64,000 bases of DNA from Vibrio azureus (lineage in GTDB: Bacteria > Pseudomonadota > Gammaproteobacteria > Enterobacterales > Vibrionaceae), in NCBI RefSeq assembly GCF_002849855.1, contig NZ_CP018616.1, forward strand, positions 2,046,001-2,110,000, read 5' to 3'. The notes under the pieces are model-generated. The model was not told the DNA's origin and did not search any database. It saw only the letters and a list, made by a program, of their open reading frames with translations. Made by a program: the position numbers and the translations under genes. This document shows, in pieces, positions 22,479 to 33,174 of the stretch. Position 1 is the first letter of the stretch. Each line of letters begins with the position of its first letter.

Positions 22479-24056
22479 ATGAAAAAATTGGTCACACCAC
22501 TGATTACTTTAGCGGTCACTTCGACCCTTTCCTTTACCACGCTCTCAGCAGAAATAAAAAATGTCATTCTTATGATCGGTGACGGTATGGGGCCACAGCA
22601 AGTTGGATTGCTAGAGATGTACGCGAACCATGCACCCAATTCTATCTACAAAGGCAAACCCACGGCGATTCATACACTGGCTCAGCAAGGCGTCATTGGC
22701 TCTTCAATGACAAATCCAGAAGACGCTATTGTGGTTGATTCAGCCTGCTCAGCAACCATGTTAGCCACTGGTATTCCAACCGCATCTGAAGTAATAGGTA
22801 TCGACAGCCAAGGCAATCATATTGAGACTATCGTAGAGAAAGCCAAAGCAGCCAATAAAGCCACTGGCTTAGTGTCAGATACCCGTATGACACATGCGAC
22901 CCCCGCTGCTTTTGCCGCCCATCAGCCACATCGCTCTCTTGAAAATAATATTGCCGTAGACATGCTAAACACAGGAGTAGATGTCTTGCTTTCTGGAGGA
23001 TTACGCCATTGGATTCCACAATCAACCAATAATAAAGGTAGCACTTACCAAGAGTTAGCTCAGTTAACTCATGGTGATGTTTACCTAACATCCAAACGTA
23101 AAGATGAACGAAACTTGCTCAAAGAAGCAGAGCAACAAGGTTATGACCTCGCATTCAATCGAACCATGCTCACGTCTTCTCAAGGGAATAAACTATTGGG
23201 CTTATTTGCCAATTCAGGTATGGCCGATGGTATTACGTACAGCCAAAGTAAAAATGATCCTTCACGTACACAGCCTTCACTTGCTGAAATGACCGAGAAA
23301 GCGCTCAATGTACTATCTCAAAATAAAAATGGCTTCTTCTTGATGGTTGAAGGCGGCCAGATCGATTGGGCTGGACACAGTAACGATGCTGGTACCATGT
23401 TGCATGAATTACTCAAGTTTGATGAAGCCGTCAACACGGTGTATCAATGGGCAAAAGATCGCGAGGATACACTGGTTATTGTTACTGCCGACCATGAAAC
23501 AGGATCTTTTGGATTTAGCTACTCCTCTTCAGACGTACCTAAACCAGAGAAAAGAAGTGGCGAAGCATTCGCAAAGCGAGATTTCGCACCAAACTTCAAC
23601 TTTGGTAAGTTCGATATACTTGATGGCCTATATCATCAAAAACAAAGTTACTATGGCATGATCAGTGAGTTTCAAGCCCTTGATGCAAAAGAGCAGACAC
23701 CGAAGAAATTCTCAGAAATTGTTAATAAAAACAGTAACTTTACCATCACACCTGAGCAAGCCAAGCACGTACTAGCCAGTAAACCGAATCCTTATCGATT
23801 GGCCAGTCACAAGTACTTAGGTGAAGACACCATCCCTGCTATCAATGATTTTGATGCCTTTTATCCGTACAATGACCGCGGTAATCTCTTAGCTCGTGAG
23901 CAAGCAACAAAACAAAATATTGTCTGGGGAACAGGCACACATACCCATACGCCTGTCAATGTCTTTGCTTGGGGGCCTGCTGAAGTCATTTTACCTTTGT
24001 CCAGAATTCAGCACCATTCAAAATTGGGTGAGTATTTAAAGCAGCAAATTCACTAA
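22479..24056 (+). CDS. phoA: Alkaline phosphatase
   Basis: 525 residues with a Sec signal peptide (MKKLVTPLITLAVTSTLSFTTLSA). It is a periplasmic or secreted metal-dependent phosphomonoesterase. The nucleophile serine lies in VDSACSATMLATG; metal ligands are visible in ILMIGDGMGPQQ, VEGGQIDWAGHSNDAG and VTADHETGSFGF. It is longer than E. coli PhoA and resembles the Vibrio type with an extended C-terminal half. The ATG at 22479 begins the signal peptide; codons upstream are non-conserved and contain the Pho box. Confidence 0.92.
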   Translation: MKKLVTPLITLAVTSTLSFTTLSAEIKNVILMIGDGMGPQQVGLLEMYANHAPNSIYKGKPTAIHTLAQQGVIGSSMTNPEDAIVVDSACSATMLATGIPTASEVIGIDSQGNHIETIVEKAKAANKATGLVSDTRMTHATPAAFAAHQPHRSLENNIAVDMLNTGVDVLLSGGLRHWIPQSTNNKGSTYQELAQLTHGDVYLTSKRKDERNLLKEAEQQGYDLAFNRTMLTSSQGNKLLGLFANSGMADGITYSQSKNDPSRTQPSLAEMTEKALNVLSQNKNGFFLMVEGGQIDWAGHSNDAGTMLHELLKFDEAVNTVYQWAKDREDTLVIVTADHETGSFGFSYSSSDVPKPEKRSGEAFAKRDFAPNFNFGKFDILDGLYHQKQSYYGMISEFQALDAKEQTPKKFSEIVNKNSNFTITPEQAKHVLASKPNPYRLASHKYLGEDTIPAINDFDAFYPYNDRGNLLAREQATKQNIVWGTGTHTHTPVNVFAWGPAEVILPLSRIQHHSKLGEYLKQQIH

Positions 24057-24101
24057 CGCTGTTGATTGTACAGAGACGAGCTACAATCTGGACATAATTA
24101 A

Positions 24102-24125
24102 AGGGCACTCAATATCGAGTGCCCT
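24102..24125. terminator. Hairpin between convergent phoA and mscS-like genes
   Basis: AGGGCACTC / GAGTGCCCT, 9-bp stem with a 6-nt loop; a probable bidirectional terminator. Confidence 0.65.
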
Positions 24126-24154
24126 GTGTGGGGTACAAATCTGTCAAAAGCTCG

Positions 24155-25834
24155 CTATACCTGTGCCTTTTCCACCATATGTAAGTGCACATCTTGTTGA
24201 GGGAATGGGATTGATATACCTTCGCGGTCAAAGCGCAATTTTACTTCTTTAGTCACATCCCAATATACATCCCAGTAATCATCGGTTTTCACCCAAGGGC
24301 GAACAATAAAATCAACCGAAGAAGTATTGAGTGTGTGAACTTTGATATTAGGTTCTGGTGTACGCAGTACTGATGGGTGTGAAGTAACAATGTCATTCAA
24401 TACTTGTTCCGCTTTGAGTAAGTCATCCGCATAGCCAATACCAAAAACCATATCCACACGACGAATGCGCTCATGAGTCACGTTCTTGATCACATCACCC
24501 CAGATTTTACTGTTAGGCAAGATAATGATTTGGTTATCAAAAGTTCGGATTGTTGTGTTAACCAAACTCATATGACTCACCTTGCCATCAACACCACCAG
24601 CATAAACAAAATCACCCACATCGAATGGACGGTAGATAAGTAGCATCATACCAGCGGCAAAGTTAGATAAGGTATCCTGTAGAGCAAAACCGATGATCAC
24701 ACCCGCAATACCAAAACCAGTCAGTATTGGTGCTAGGTTGAGGCCAATTTGCGATAGGCCAACCATAATACCAATAACCCAAACCGCTTTACCCGACATC
24801 GAGACAAAAAAGTCCTGCATCAAGTGTGACATTTTCAAATTCTTAGATGCGACTGTCTTGCTCACCACTTTACTGGTTAGCTTAGCGAGTGACTTGGCAA
24901 TCATCAAAATAAAGAAAAATACAAACAGCTGGAAGATATGTTGAGGCGCATTTTCAGCTAACCAATCGACAGCAGAGGTCGACCAATGGCTCAAAATCGA
25001 CAAGATAACTTTAGTGTTTAATAAGTCATGAGTAATGTTGCCGGTGACTTCAAATACTTGGCGTTTATACTCAGAGGTTTCTAAACCAACTTTGTCCCCA
25101 ATAGTGATCAGATTGCGCAAACTGTCTGTTGATATATCAAGTCGTTGCTTAAGTATGAGCTGATTAAGTTGCAGTGACGCCTTTTCTGACTCTGGGCTTG
25201 AAGAAACTTGAGAGTCGATAATATCGCGTTGCTGATTTAAATATTCAATACTTGCCGAAAGCAAACGCATCCGCTGATGTAAACGCTCTTTGAAGCTATC
25301 CATCGATTGTTTATCTTCAACACCTAATGTTTTCAACCAATGGAGATTTTGCCAACTGGCTTCATAGCTCGCGTCTAAGTACTGTTGTAGTTCACGGTAA
25401 CTATTTAATAAAGTGAGTTTTTCTTCTGACTTTGCCTTATTAATCTCTTCATTGAGGACTTTTATTTTATCATTAAGGTAAGAAACAGACCCATCGGAAT
25501 ACTGTTCTTGCGTTCTTACCAAGGCGATCAGTTCTTCGTGAGGAATAGACTTGTGGCTAATCGCACTCGCAATACGGTTGCTCAATTCTTCATTCTTTTG
25601 AAAAAGTTGTAACTGTAAGGCATCTCGCTCTTCACCACTTGCTTGTTGTAAGCTTTGCGATAGATCTGCAATCACATTTTTGAGTTGAACAATTGCTTGC
25701 TCTGCAGGTGAAACTTTTGGCGGCTGTGTATCTTCTGTCGCACTCACAGACATCGAGTTTAATGAAAAAAGAACAACACAACATAGTGCCATCGCTTGCG
25801 CTGAACGCATTTTAAACCGTGATAATATCGTCAT
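24155..25834 (-). CDS. MscS-family mechanosensitive channel with periplasmic coiled-coil domain
   Basis: 559 residues. An N-terminal signal peptide (ALCCVVLFSLNSMSVSA) is followed by a long helical, coiled-coil periplasmic region of about 250 residues. Several transmembrane helices and the MscS pore and beta domain follow: GFGIAGVIIGFALQDTLSNFAAGMMLLIYRPFDVGDFV is the TM3/pore-to-beta signature. The C-terminal cytoplasmic vestibule is present. It opens under membrane tension to release osmolytes. The start at 25834 has GAGGT at good spacing. It faces phoA. Confidence 0.92.
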   Translation of the reverse strand: MTILSRFKMRSAQAMALCCVVLFSLNSMSVSATEDTQPPKVSPAEQAIVQLKNVIADLSQSLQQASGEERDALQLQLFQKNEELSNRIASAISHKSIPHEELIALVRTQEQYSDGSVSYLNDKIKVLNEEINKAKSEEKLTLLNSYRELQQYLDASYEASWQNLHWLKTLGVEDKQSMDSFKERLHQRMRLLSASIEYLNQQRDIIDSQVSSSPESEKASLQLNQLILKQRLDISTDSLRNLITIGDKVGLETSEYKRQVFEVTGNITHDLLNTKVILSILSHWSTSAVDWLAENAPQHIFQLFVFFFILMIAKSLAKLTSKVVSKTVASKNLKMSHLMQDFFVSMSGKAVWVIGIMVGLSQIGLNLAPILTGFGIAGVIIGFALQDTLSNFAAGMMLLIYRPFDVGDFVYAGGVDGKVSHMSLVNTTIRTFDNQIIILPNSKIWGDVIKNVTHERIRRVDMVFGIGYADDLLKAEQVLNDIVTSHPSVLRTPEPNIKVHTLNTSSVDFIVRPWVKTDDYWDVYWDVTKEVKLRFDREGISIPFPQQDVHLHMVEKAQV

Positions 25835-26235
25835 TTGGACCTCGTAGGAGACAAACTTTACTCGTAAGAAACGGGCCAAGATTATATTCTGTAAAGTGAA
25901 TGCACTAAAGCCCAAAAAGGATCCCTTTTGCAAACTCGCACGGGTTGATCACATAGATACCTACCTTTAGCAACCATTTTTTGAACAACGCCATACATGG
26001 TTACAATAACTCAACGCCAGTGCACAAAATTCGACGAAAATCGCTCATCTTCAAGCTCGCAAACTAATACCACGAAAAAAGCTGCTAAGTTTATTCTGCG
26101 CTCCAATGATATGTAATGACGTTAGTGAAAGAGTATCCATTGAAACTCTTGTCATTAAAATAAGCATCATTAAAAGCACTTCATTGAAAGCACACAAATA
26201 AAAATCACCTCTCCAATTCGATAAAGGATTAGAAG
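25835..26235. other. 400-bp divergent intergenic region
   Basis: Lies between the divergent MscS-like gene and gad; it must hold both promoters. A Shine-Dalgarno (AAAGGA) precedes gad. No repeat, hairpin or small gene was recognised. Confidence 0.6.
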
Positions 26236-27630
26236 ATGCCGCTTCACAAAAAGTCAGCTTTAAAAGGTTTTATCTACGACGACATTTACTCCTCCAAAGA
26301 CCTTTCTGTTGTCATGCCAAAGTACCGAATTCCAGAAAATGAACACTCGGCCTCCAATGCCTATCAGGTTGTGCATGACGAGTTAATGCTCGATGGCAAC
26401 TCTCGTCAGAATCTCGCCACTTTTTGCCAGACTTGGGTTGAAGATGAAGTCCATAAATTAATGGACGAATGCATCGATAAAAACATGATCGATAAGGACG
26501 AATACCCACAAACAGCAGAAATAGAATCTCGCTGTGTTCATATGTTGGCTGACCTCTGGCATGCTCCTAACGCAGAGAACCCAATGGGATGCTCAACAAC
26601 CGGCTCAAGTGAAGCTGCGATGCTAGGGGGAATGGCATTGAAATGGGCTTGGCGTGAGAAAATGAAGCAACAGGGTAAACCGACCGACCGGCCTAATCTT
26701 ATTTGTGGTCCTGTCCAAGTTTGCTGGCACAAATTCGCCCGTTACTGGGATATTGAGTTGCGTGAGATACCAATGCAAGGTGATCGTTTGATCATGACGC
26801 CAGAAGAGGTGATCAAGCGCTGTGATGAAAATACCATTGGTGTCGTCCCAACATTAGGTGTGACCTTCACTTGTCAATATGAACCCGTCAAAGAGGTCCA
26901 TGAAGCACTGGATAAATTACAGCAAGAAACTGGGCTGGATATTCCTATCCATGTTGATGCAGCCAGTGGCGGCTTCTTAGCTCCTTTCTGTGACCCTGAT
27001 CTTGAATGGGATTTCCGCTTACCCAGAGTAAAGTCCATCAACGCTTCAGGGCATAAATTCGGCCTCTCGCCACTTGGTGTTGGCTGGGTGGTTTGGCGAG
27101 ACGCAGATGCTCTGCACAAAGACTTGATTTTCAATGTCAATTACCTCGGCGGTAACATGCCCACTTTTGCGCTTAATTTCTCGCGTCCAGGGGGACAAAT
27201 CGTCGCGCAATACTATAACTTCTTGCGTCTTGGAAGAGAGGGATATCGTAAGATTCACCAAGCTTGTTACGACACCGCGCGCTACTTAGCAAAAGAAGTC
27301 GACAAGATGGGTATGTTCAACATTATTTATGATGGCCATGGCGGCATTCCTGCTTTGAGCTGGAGTTTAAAAGCTGAAGCTAACCCGGGCTTTAACTTAT
27401 ATGACCTATCGGATCGCATTCGTTCTCGCGGGTGGCAAATTGCAGCCTACGCGATGCCAGCAGAACGAGAAGACTTAGTCATCATGCGCATTTTAGTCCG
27501 CCACGGTTTCAGTCGTGACCTTGCCAATTTATTGATCTCAGACCTACAACATTGCGTCGACTTTTTTGCTAAACATCCGGTGGTCAATGGAAGCAATGCA
27601 GAAGAATCAACAAATTTTAATCACGCATAA
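26236..27630 (+). CDS. gadB: Glutamate decarboxylase
   Basis: 464 residues, PLP-dependent group II decarboxylase that turns glutamate into GABA while consuming a proton. Conserved features are [39 protein letters not shown] with the PLP-contacting Asp, and the Schiff-base lysine in [19 protein letters not shown]. No GABA antiporter (gadC) is adjacent; the next gene is a small GlsB-type stress membrane protein, so a role in acid or osmotic stress is inferred. The N-terminus matches Gad of enterobacteria ([20 protein letters not shown]). Confidence 0.94.
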   Translation: MPLHKKSALKGFIYDDIYSSKDLSVVMPKYRIPENEHSASNAYQVVHDELMLDGNSRQNLATFCQTWVEDEVHKLMDECIDKNMIDKDEYPQTAEIESRCVHMLADLWHAPNAENPMGCSTTGSSEAAMLGGMALKWAWREKMKQQGKPTDRPNLICGPVQVCWHKFARYWDIELREIPMQGDRLIMTPEEVIKRCDENTIGVVPTLGVTFTCQYEPVKEVHEALDKLQQETGLDIPIHVDAASGGFLAPFCDPDLEWDFRLPRVKSINASGHKFGLSPLGVGWVVWRDADALHKDLIFNVNYLGGNMPTFALNFSRPGGQIVAQYYNFLRLGREGYRKIHQACYDTARYLAKEVDKMGMFNIIYDGHGGIPALSWSLKAEANPGFNLYDLSDRIRSRGWQIAAYAMPAEREDLVIMRILVRHGFSRDLANLLISDLQHCVDFFAKHPVVNGSNAEESTNFNHA

Positions 27631-27715
27631 TACGTTGCTATTGAGCGGCTCGCTACGACATTTATGCTCAATGGACTAAGATAAATACGACACGTGTTTC
27701 GCTTAAGGAGAGTTT

Positions 27716-27967
27716 ATGGGATTTTTTTCTTGGATTATTCTGGGCCTAATTGCTGGTGCACTCGCAAAATGGTTAATGCCAGGTAAAGATGGTGGTGGCT
27801 GGATTGCAACCATGTTACTCGGCATCGCGGGGGCCTTTGTCGGCGGTTTTTTAGGTAGCTTTATCGGCTTAGGTGGCGCAGACGGCGTAAATATAGGCAG
27901 TATTATTACCGCAACACTCGGCGCTTTCGTACTACTGTTTGTTTACAATCGTTTTTTCAGAGGCTAA
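27716..27967 (+). CDS. GlsB/YeaQ/YmgE family stress-response membrane protein
   Basis: 83 residues, three short transmembrane helices rich in Gly and Ala. The signature GFFSWIILGLIAGALAKWLMPGKDGGGW, then LLGIAGAFVGGFLGSFIGLG, defines the family. It follows AGGAGAG. Family members are general-stress induced; molecular role is unknown. Confidence 0.92.
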   Translation: MGFFSWIILGLIAGALAKWLMPGKDGGGWIATMLLGIAGAFVGGFLGSFIGLGGADGVNIGSIITATLGAFVLLFVYNRFFRG

Positions 27968-28020
27968 TTCCATCGTCCTGCAGTAAGTCGGGTTTAGCCA
28001 AACCGTCAAGTTAAATAATA

Positions 28021-28141
28021 AGCGTTTTACTCCTTGCTTGAAAAGATGTGTCCAAGCCATATAAAGTGCTTGAAACACATACTTAAACAGGGACTCTCGT
28101 CCCAAATGCAACGAGGTCCAACTAACAATGAGTAAAACGCT
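28021..28141. repeat. 121-bp element with perfect 12-bp terminal inverted repeats
   Basis: AGCGTTTTACTC (28021-28032) is answered by GAGTAAAACGCT (28130-28141). Inside, GTGTCCAAGC and GCTTGAAACAC form a second imperfect inversion. It could be a MITE-like remnant or a structured RNA. A partial dispersed repeat follows at 28157-28185 (GCCCAAGTAACCTTAC). The rest of this 480-bp gap shows nothing else. Confidence 0.6.
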
Positions 28142-28449
28142 CTCATCCCAGCCCAAATATACCTATGCCCAAGTAACCTTACATTTCTTTCCATCGACTT
28201 CATCAAAACCCAACACCTCAGGACTGAACAACCCTAAGTTTTAAAGATCGAAGTCACTTTATGAGCTTTAGCTAAATTCAACAAATTGCCCCCCATAAAA
28301 ACAAAGTTTGATAAAACCAAGTAACAATAGTGCGCCTGTCAATGCTATAGTTAACGATAACGTCTAAACTGAGGCAAAAATAGGTCATTCTTTAATCACC
28401 AAATTTACTCGCCTCATTATATATCCTTTGACAGGAAGCCTTTGATACA

Positions 28450-30480
28450 ATGTTTCAAGAAAACTCACGTAAACTTTTCAGAATCATCTGGTTGCAAGTC
28501 GGCCTTTTAGCTCTCACACTTTCCATTTTTAGGCTAATCTTCACTTTTACTGTGGGTGATTGGCATACCATCAACAATGTTCTTAGCGACTATTTTAATT
28601 CGGTTTTTGTCGGATTCCGCTTCGACATGCGAGCTGCCACCATCGCTTTCGCACCTCTTTTTTTAGTCGGCTTGCTCCTCTCGGGGACACGGTTCTTTAA
28701 TTACATAACTCGAGGAATTGTTGGATACAGTCGTTGTATCTTTTTCCTTACAGCCGCTCTTTCTATTGGTAATTACTATTACTACAAAACGTACGCGAAC
28801 CATTTTGATATTTTTATTTTTGGGCTAGCGGAAGATGATACCTTAGCCGTACTTAAAACGATGTGGCAAGATTACCCAATCATTCGCTCTTTCCTTTGCG
28901 CTCTACTGATTACGATTATTGCAAGTAAAATCATCCAACTTGCTTGGAAACGCATTGATACACTCACTTGGCCACGCCGCAGTGTACTGATGACGACATT
29001 ATCCATTTTGTTCACCATTGTGGTTTACGTATTCTTTGCTCGTGGTTCACTCGGTACTTTTCCTCTTAAGCAATATCATGCCAATGTATCAAACTATGAG
29101 GTTCTTAATAAAACGACCCCAAATGCGCTGCTTGCTTTAGACTGGGCCCGCAGTAATAGAAAGAAGAGTCAAAAGTTCCATCCTGTTTCACAAAACCAAT
29201 ACGACCAACAAGTCAGTAAGGTACTTGGTCAAGATAGCCCTGTATACCGCACAGGTACTAACCCTTACCTTGAAAAACATCAGCCACATGTGGTGTTTGC
29301 TTTAATGGAAAGCATGGGTGGAAACTTACTGATTGAAGATAAAAACCCTAATACTGATCTTCTTGGTGCCCTGAGAGCTCACTATAATCAAGACTTTAGT
29401 TTTGATCGAATTCTTGCCGGTACAGGGGGTACTATCAATAGTATCGTTATGATGCTGTTCAATAGTAATAATGGCACCATCAGTCACGGTAGTGAGCAAA
29501 AGACCGTTCTTCATCATACCGCTTTTGAACCCTATAAAAAATCAGGTTATAAGATTGTCTATGTTACGGGTGGCAGTCCTTTATGGAGAAACTTGAAGTA
29601 TTACCTACCAACACAAGGGGTGGATGAGTTTTATTCTGAAGGAGATATTTATCAGGCCATTCCTGAGTCTAAGCAATACAGTAATACTTGGGGCGCTGCG
29701 GATGAACATACCTTTCAGTTTGCAGAACAGCTATTACAAAACAGTAAGCAGCCTATTATGTTGATGATCCAAACGCAAACCAATCATCCTCCTTACCAGA
29801 TTCCAAGCTCGTACACACCAAAGCCGATTGAAGTCAGCCAATATTCAATCGATAAAATGCAGAAAGAAGAGCCACATGTAAGAAAGATTCACGAGACTTA
29901 CCAGTATGCCGCTAATTCCCTTGGTAACTTTGTCAGTGCAATCAAAGCCTCTCCACTTGGTGATAAAACCTTGATCGCTGCTTCTGGTGATCATCGTTTA
30001 CGTGAGTACTCCATTACTTTCCCTCAAGATTTAGGGACAGCTCACTCAGTTCCACTTTATATGTACATCCCAAAAGTGATCCTTGAGCACAGCCACTACC
30101 ACTATGATAAGAGCAGAGTAGGATCACATCGCGATATCTTCCCAACACTTTACTCATATAGCTTGTCAAATACGGAGTACTATTCATTAGGTGGCAGAAA
30201 TATACTGGCTTCAAATGACGTTGAGCACCCTTACGGCTATGGTCTAGGAGTCACTTTCACGGCTCAAGGGGTAACTTATGCATCCGATATAGAGAAACTG
30301 TACCCTTGGGAGACACAGGAAGGTTTAAGCGTCTCAAAGCAAGCGATTCCAAATCCTAATCCAGATCTAGGCAAAGATTACATTGCTCTACAAACTCTAT
30401 TCATCAATTCTCAATTGAAAGGGTTTAGATGTGACAAGTCTGAAATCTGCCGGGTAAAATCAAAGAAGACAAATAAGTAA
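28450..30480 (+). CDS. LTA synthase family sulfatase (phosphoglycerol/phosphoethanolamine transferase-like)
   Basis: 676 residues: about five transmembrane helices in the first ~210 residues, then a periplasmic sulfatase-fold domain. HVVFALMESMGGNLL starts the catalytic core, and the nucleophile threonine is probably in ILAGTGGTINSIVMML. AASGDHRLR supplies the late metal ligands (D-H). In Gram-negatives such enzymes modify periplasmic glucans or LPS with phosphoglycerol or phosphoethanolamine. The C-terminal RCDKSEICRV has a Cys pair. A 12-bp-stem terminator follows. Exact acceptor unknown. Confidence 0.87.
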   Translation: MFQENSRKLFRIIWLQVGLLALTLSIFRLIFTFTVGDWHTINNVLSDYFNSVFVGFRFDMRAATIAFAPLFLVGLLLSGTRFFNYITRGIVGYSRCIFFLTAALSIGNYYYYKTYANHFDIFIFGLAEDDTLAVLKTMWQDYPIIRSFLCALLITIIASKIIQLAWKRIDTLTWPRRSVLMTTLSILFTIVVYVFFARGSLGTFPLKQYHANVSNYEVLNKTTPNALLALDWARSNRKKSQKFHPVSQNQYDQQVSKVLGQDSPVYRTGTNPYLEKHQPHVVFALMESMGGNLLIEDKNPNTDLLGALRAHYNQDFSFDRILAGTGGTINSIVMMLFNSNNGTISHGSEQKTVLHHTAFEPYKKSGYKIVYVTGGSPLWRNLKYYLPTQGVDEFYSEGDIYQAIPESKQYSNTWGAADEHTFQFAEQLLQNSKQPIMLMIQTQTNHPPYQIPSSYTPKPIEVSQYSIDKMQKEEPHVRKIHETYQYAANSLGNFVSAIKASPLGDKTLIAASGDHRLREYSITFPQDLGTAHSVPLYMYIPKVILEHSHYHYDKSRVGSHRDIFPTLYSYSLSNTEYYSLGGRNILASNDVEHPYGYGLGVTFTAQGVTYASDIEKLYPWETQEGLSVSKQAIPNPNPDLGKDYIALQTLFINSQLKGFRCDKSEICRVKSKKTNK

Positions 30481-30493
30481 TAAAATTCAAAAA

Positions 30494-30534
30494 GGTAAAA
30501 ATCAGGCCTCAACAGAACCGCTCTGATTTTTACC
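30494..30534 (+). terminator. Terminator of the LTA-synthase-like gene
   Basis: Perfect 12-bp stem GGTAAAAATCAG / CTGATTTTTACC with a 17-nt loop; T-rich on both strands. Confidence 0.7.
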
Positions 30535-30556
30535 TGATTTCTTGATGCTTAAATCT

Positions 30557-30598
30557 AGGTAACTTGGGTATCCCTAAGTTACCTCAAGGTGGTTTATT
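30557..30598. repeat. Dispersed Vibrio intergenic repeat, copy 6
   Basis: AGGTAACTTGGGTAT followed by CTAAGTTACCTCAAGGTGG: two half copies head to head. Confidence 0.65.
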
Positions 30599-30966
30599 CA
30601 ATTAAATTTGTGTACTGTTATAAATTGCTGGACATCAATCAAAAAATCATTTTTAGAATTACATGTCGCATTCGCACTTAATTTGACTTTCGAGTAATCT
30701 TGAATCAAAGATAACAGTTTAATGTAATCATTTTTAAGTGAATGATTGTAAATTATCCTCATCGTCTTCACATCAGGGCAACCACTTAACCCCCAACCAA
30801 TATCAGAATCAATATACCAACTACCATCATAGCCAACGGAAATAGAAGTAATATTTCTCTTCTGAGTGATAGGAATATCCGGACCAGTTTCAGGCTTAAT
30901 ATATGCATTTGACAATGAAGAAAAGGACAATGCTAAAGAAAGAACCAATACTTGTTTTTTTTTCAT
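30598..30966 (-). CDS. Secreted hypothetical protein (122 aa)
   Basis: Not recognised. A clear Sec signal peptide (MKKKQVLVLSLALSFSSLSNAY) is followed by about 100 residues with three cysteines (SGCPDVKT, NATCNS). No known domain is visible. Between it and the next gene (30967-31498) lie an 11-bp inverted repeat and another dispersed-repeat copy, so it is likely monocistronic. Confidence 0.65.
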   Translation of the reverse strand: MKKKQVLVLSLALSFSSLSNAYIKPETGPDIPITQKRNITSISVGYDGSWYIDSDIGWGLSGCPDVKTMRIIYNHSLKNDYIKLLSLIQDYSKVKLSANATCNSKNDFLIDVQQFITVHKFN

Positions 30967-31021
30967 AATTACAGCCTTATTAAATTATGTCATAAACAGC
31001 CAAATCGCCTTAGGGCGAACG

Positions 31022-31135
31022 CTCTCAGGTAGTGTAAACGGAGGTGAATGATGCACCACTGTATTTAAAAGTCGCTGCCCTACCTGAGAGTTAGTGTCGT
31101 CACGTTGAACACATTATCTTGAGGTTACTTGGGTA
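31022..31135. repeat. Inverted repeat plus dispersed repeat copy 7
   Basis: CTCTCAGGTAG (31022-31032) and CTACCTGAGAG (31080-31090) bracket about 47 bp. A reverse-orientation copy of the dispersed element (ATCTTGAGGTTACTTGGG, to about 31132) follows directly. The remaining ~360 bp to 31498 is very AT-rich and holds only a presumed promoter for the next gene. Confidence 0.6.
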
Positions 31136-31498
31136 TAACTCTATTAAAATAGGAACATAACTACCCCAAGCTAAGAGCTAAATTTAATCTATGGATTTAT
31201 TTAACCTAAACAAATCTTATTAAAAACTGGAAACATATTAAATAAAACTTATTAGTCACAGTTATCAAAACTAACTCAAATTAGCAATAGAACTATATTT
31301 AAAAACCTAACCCCCTATAATACAAATAAAAATAAAAACCAAAGTTAATTAATATTGAAATACACAACATAAAAGTGATATAGATATATTTTATTCATTC
31401 TTTTTTTGGGATAAAAACCACTTTATATAAATTCCCTGTCACTAGACCTCATGCTAGATTTGTTTTGACCATACCCATAACAAATAGTGAGATAACTA

Positions 31499-32686
31499 AT
31501 GAAAATAGCAACAATAGCTTTATCCATTCCAGTGGCACTTATTTCTTCTATCGCATCTGCAAACATTCTATCCACCTATGGCACTGCAACTGAAAAGGCT
31601 TGTATCAACTTAATTGAGCCAACAACTCAAGATTTACTGGTCCAAATAAAGCAAACCATTTGGGATACGACTAACGTTGATACTCAAGATACCAATTTCA
31701 TTGTTAATAGTGGTAGCCACGGCACTTATTGCGATACAGAGGTTATTTCTCATGATATTTATGTCAATGGTAAGGTAGCCGTGAATTGGACAGTACGTGA
31801 CTTAGAAAGTAATGACATTGTTGCTCAGTTCAATACCGAGTCGCACTTTAATGGCGAAGGTGCAAATAACGACTGGGACCTGAACGAAAAAGGCCAATGC
31901 GGCAGTGAAGAAAGCTATGGCGTATACCTTGTTGCTAACAATATGCATTCTTGCGGGGCAATTTACAATGTCCCAGATGAGAGCGAAGTGCTCGCAGTTT
32001 TCGCACCCAAAATCGAACCTAAATCTACAAAGCATCCTAAAGATTCTAAGCTAGCTGATTTATCTGGGGGGCTGGTCGGTAATGCCCTACAAGGGAGTGG
32101 TGCAGGGATCTTACATGGTGTCTCACATAAATATTATGCTCGCATTGAAGATCATGGTTTCCCACTCACACCTTATTACTACAGCGGCGTTGGTATTGAT
32201 ACCAATAGCCTACAAGTAGGCAAGGACTACACGATTCATGTCGACACTGGCTTATGGCTTGGTAAAAACTCCAAACTATCATGTCAAAGAATCAGCAAAA
32301 GTGGAGTATGTAGCCAAGACGATTTCTCGATTGGTCTCATCCCCGAAGCGAACCCAATCAGTTATCAGATAACCTACTTAGGTGACTGTGCGAAGACAAT
32401 GCCCAATGGTAAAAAAGCGGTGACTCCACTATTTAGCCAAGCCACTTTACTCTCAAATACGATGAATAACGGCCTACCACGAGCAAGAAATGTTAGGGTT
32501 AACCGATACAATAGCCCTGTTGTCAATGATATGAGCGCGAATATACACGGCGACTGCGATGTCAATAAAGCAAACACCCCCATCGATCTCGCCGGTAACC
32601 CTATTCATGGTTGTGGTAACAAAGACCGATTTAATAAATGGCCACAATGCGTGAAAATGGTCGACCTTAACGATTGGTTTGAGTAA
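31499..32686 (+). CDS. Secreted Cys-rich hypothetical protein (395 aa)
   Basis: Not recognised. It has a Sec signal peptide (MKIATIALSIPVALISSIASA) and about a dozen cysteines spread through the mature part, suggesting a disulfide-stabilised extracellular or periplasmic protein. A Lys/Pro-rich linker (APKIEPKSTKHPKDSK) near residues 165-180 separates two regions; a Gly-rich segment (LSGGLVGNALQGSGAGILHG) follows. No catalytic motif is evident. A terminator lies downstream. Confidence 0.7.
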   Translation: MKIATIALSIPVALISSIASANILSTYGTATEKACINLIEPTTQDLLVQIKQTIWDTTNVDTQDTNFIVNSGSHGTYCDTEVISHDIYVNGKVAVNWTVRDLESNDIVAQFNTESHFNGEGANNDWDLNEKGQCGSEESYGVYLVANNMHSCGAIYNVPDESEVLAVFAPKIEPKSTKHPKDSKLADLSGGLVGNALQGSGAGILHGVSHKYYARIEDHGFPLTPYYYSGVGIDTNSLQVGKDYTIHVDTGLWLGKNSKLSCQRISKSGVCSQDDFSIGLIPEANPISYQITYLGDCAKTMPNGKKAVTPLFSQATLLSNTMNNGLPRARNVRVNRYNSPVVNDMSANIHGDCDVNKANTPIDLAGNPIHGCGNKDRFNKWPQCVKMVDLNDWFE

Positions 32687-32768
32687 GTAACGTTCAGAGA
32701 TTGAGCCTCATAAAGCTTATGAAGAGTCATGAAATCATGACTGAAATATAAAACGATATCCTTAAATC

Positions 32769-32794
32769 AAAGCCATCTCTGCTGGGGTGGCTTT
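32769..32794 (+). terminator. Hairpin after the 395-aa gene
   Basis: AAAGCCA / TGGCTTT, 7-bp stem with 12-nt loop. A dispersed-repeat copy (AAGTAACCTCAAGATGC) follows at about 32875-32893; the rest of this 488-bp gap to sodC is unremarkable. Confidence 0.55.
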
Positions 32795-33174
32795 ACAAAA
32801 AATAAACAATAGGCCAATTCTCTCCCACCCGCCCCGTCAAAAGCCCGATGTATAACCAATTTTAGTTGACCATAAAGTAACCTCAAGATGCTTTAATTGC
32901 TCTTAGTTTTAACTAACTCATTTTGAAATAGAAAGTACCTATCAATAAGATAGTTACAATCAATTATCTTTAAATATTTTGATAACGTTATAGTTAACGC
33001 AGAGCTGTGGCAATTTATGAAACTTGAAATACTTTAATCACTGTTGTATAATAACCAGCGGCAGACCTACATCAACCCCTATAAACAATAAGCCCAAATG
33101 CTTTACCAGCAGAGCTGACCTGCTGGCTTTTTATAACTTTACGTGATGTATCAACTACACAAGGTAACCAAAAA

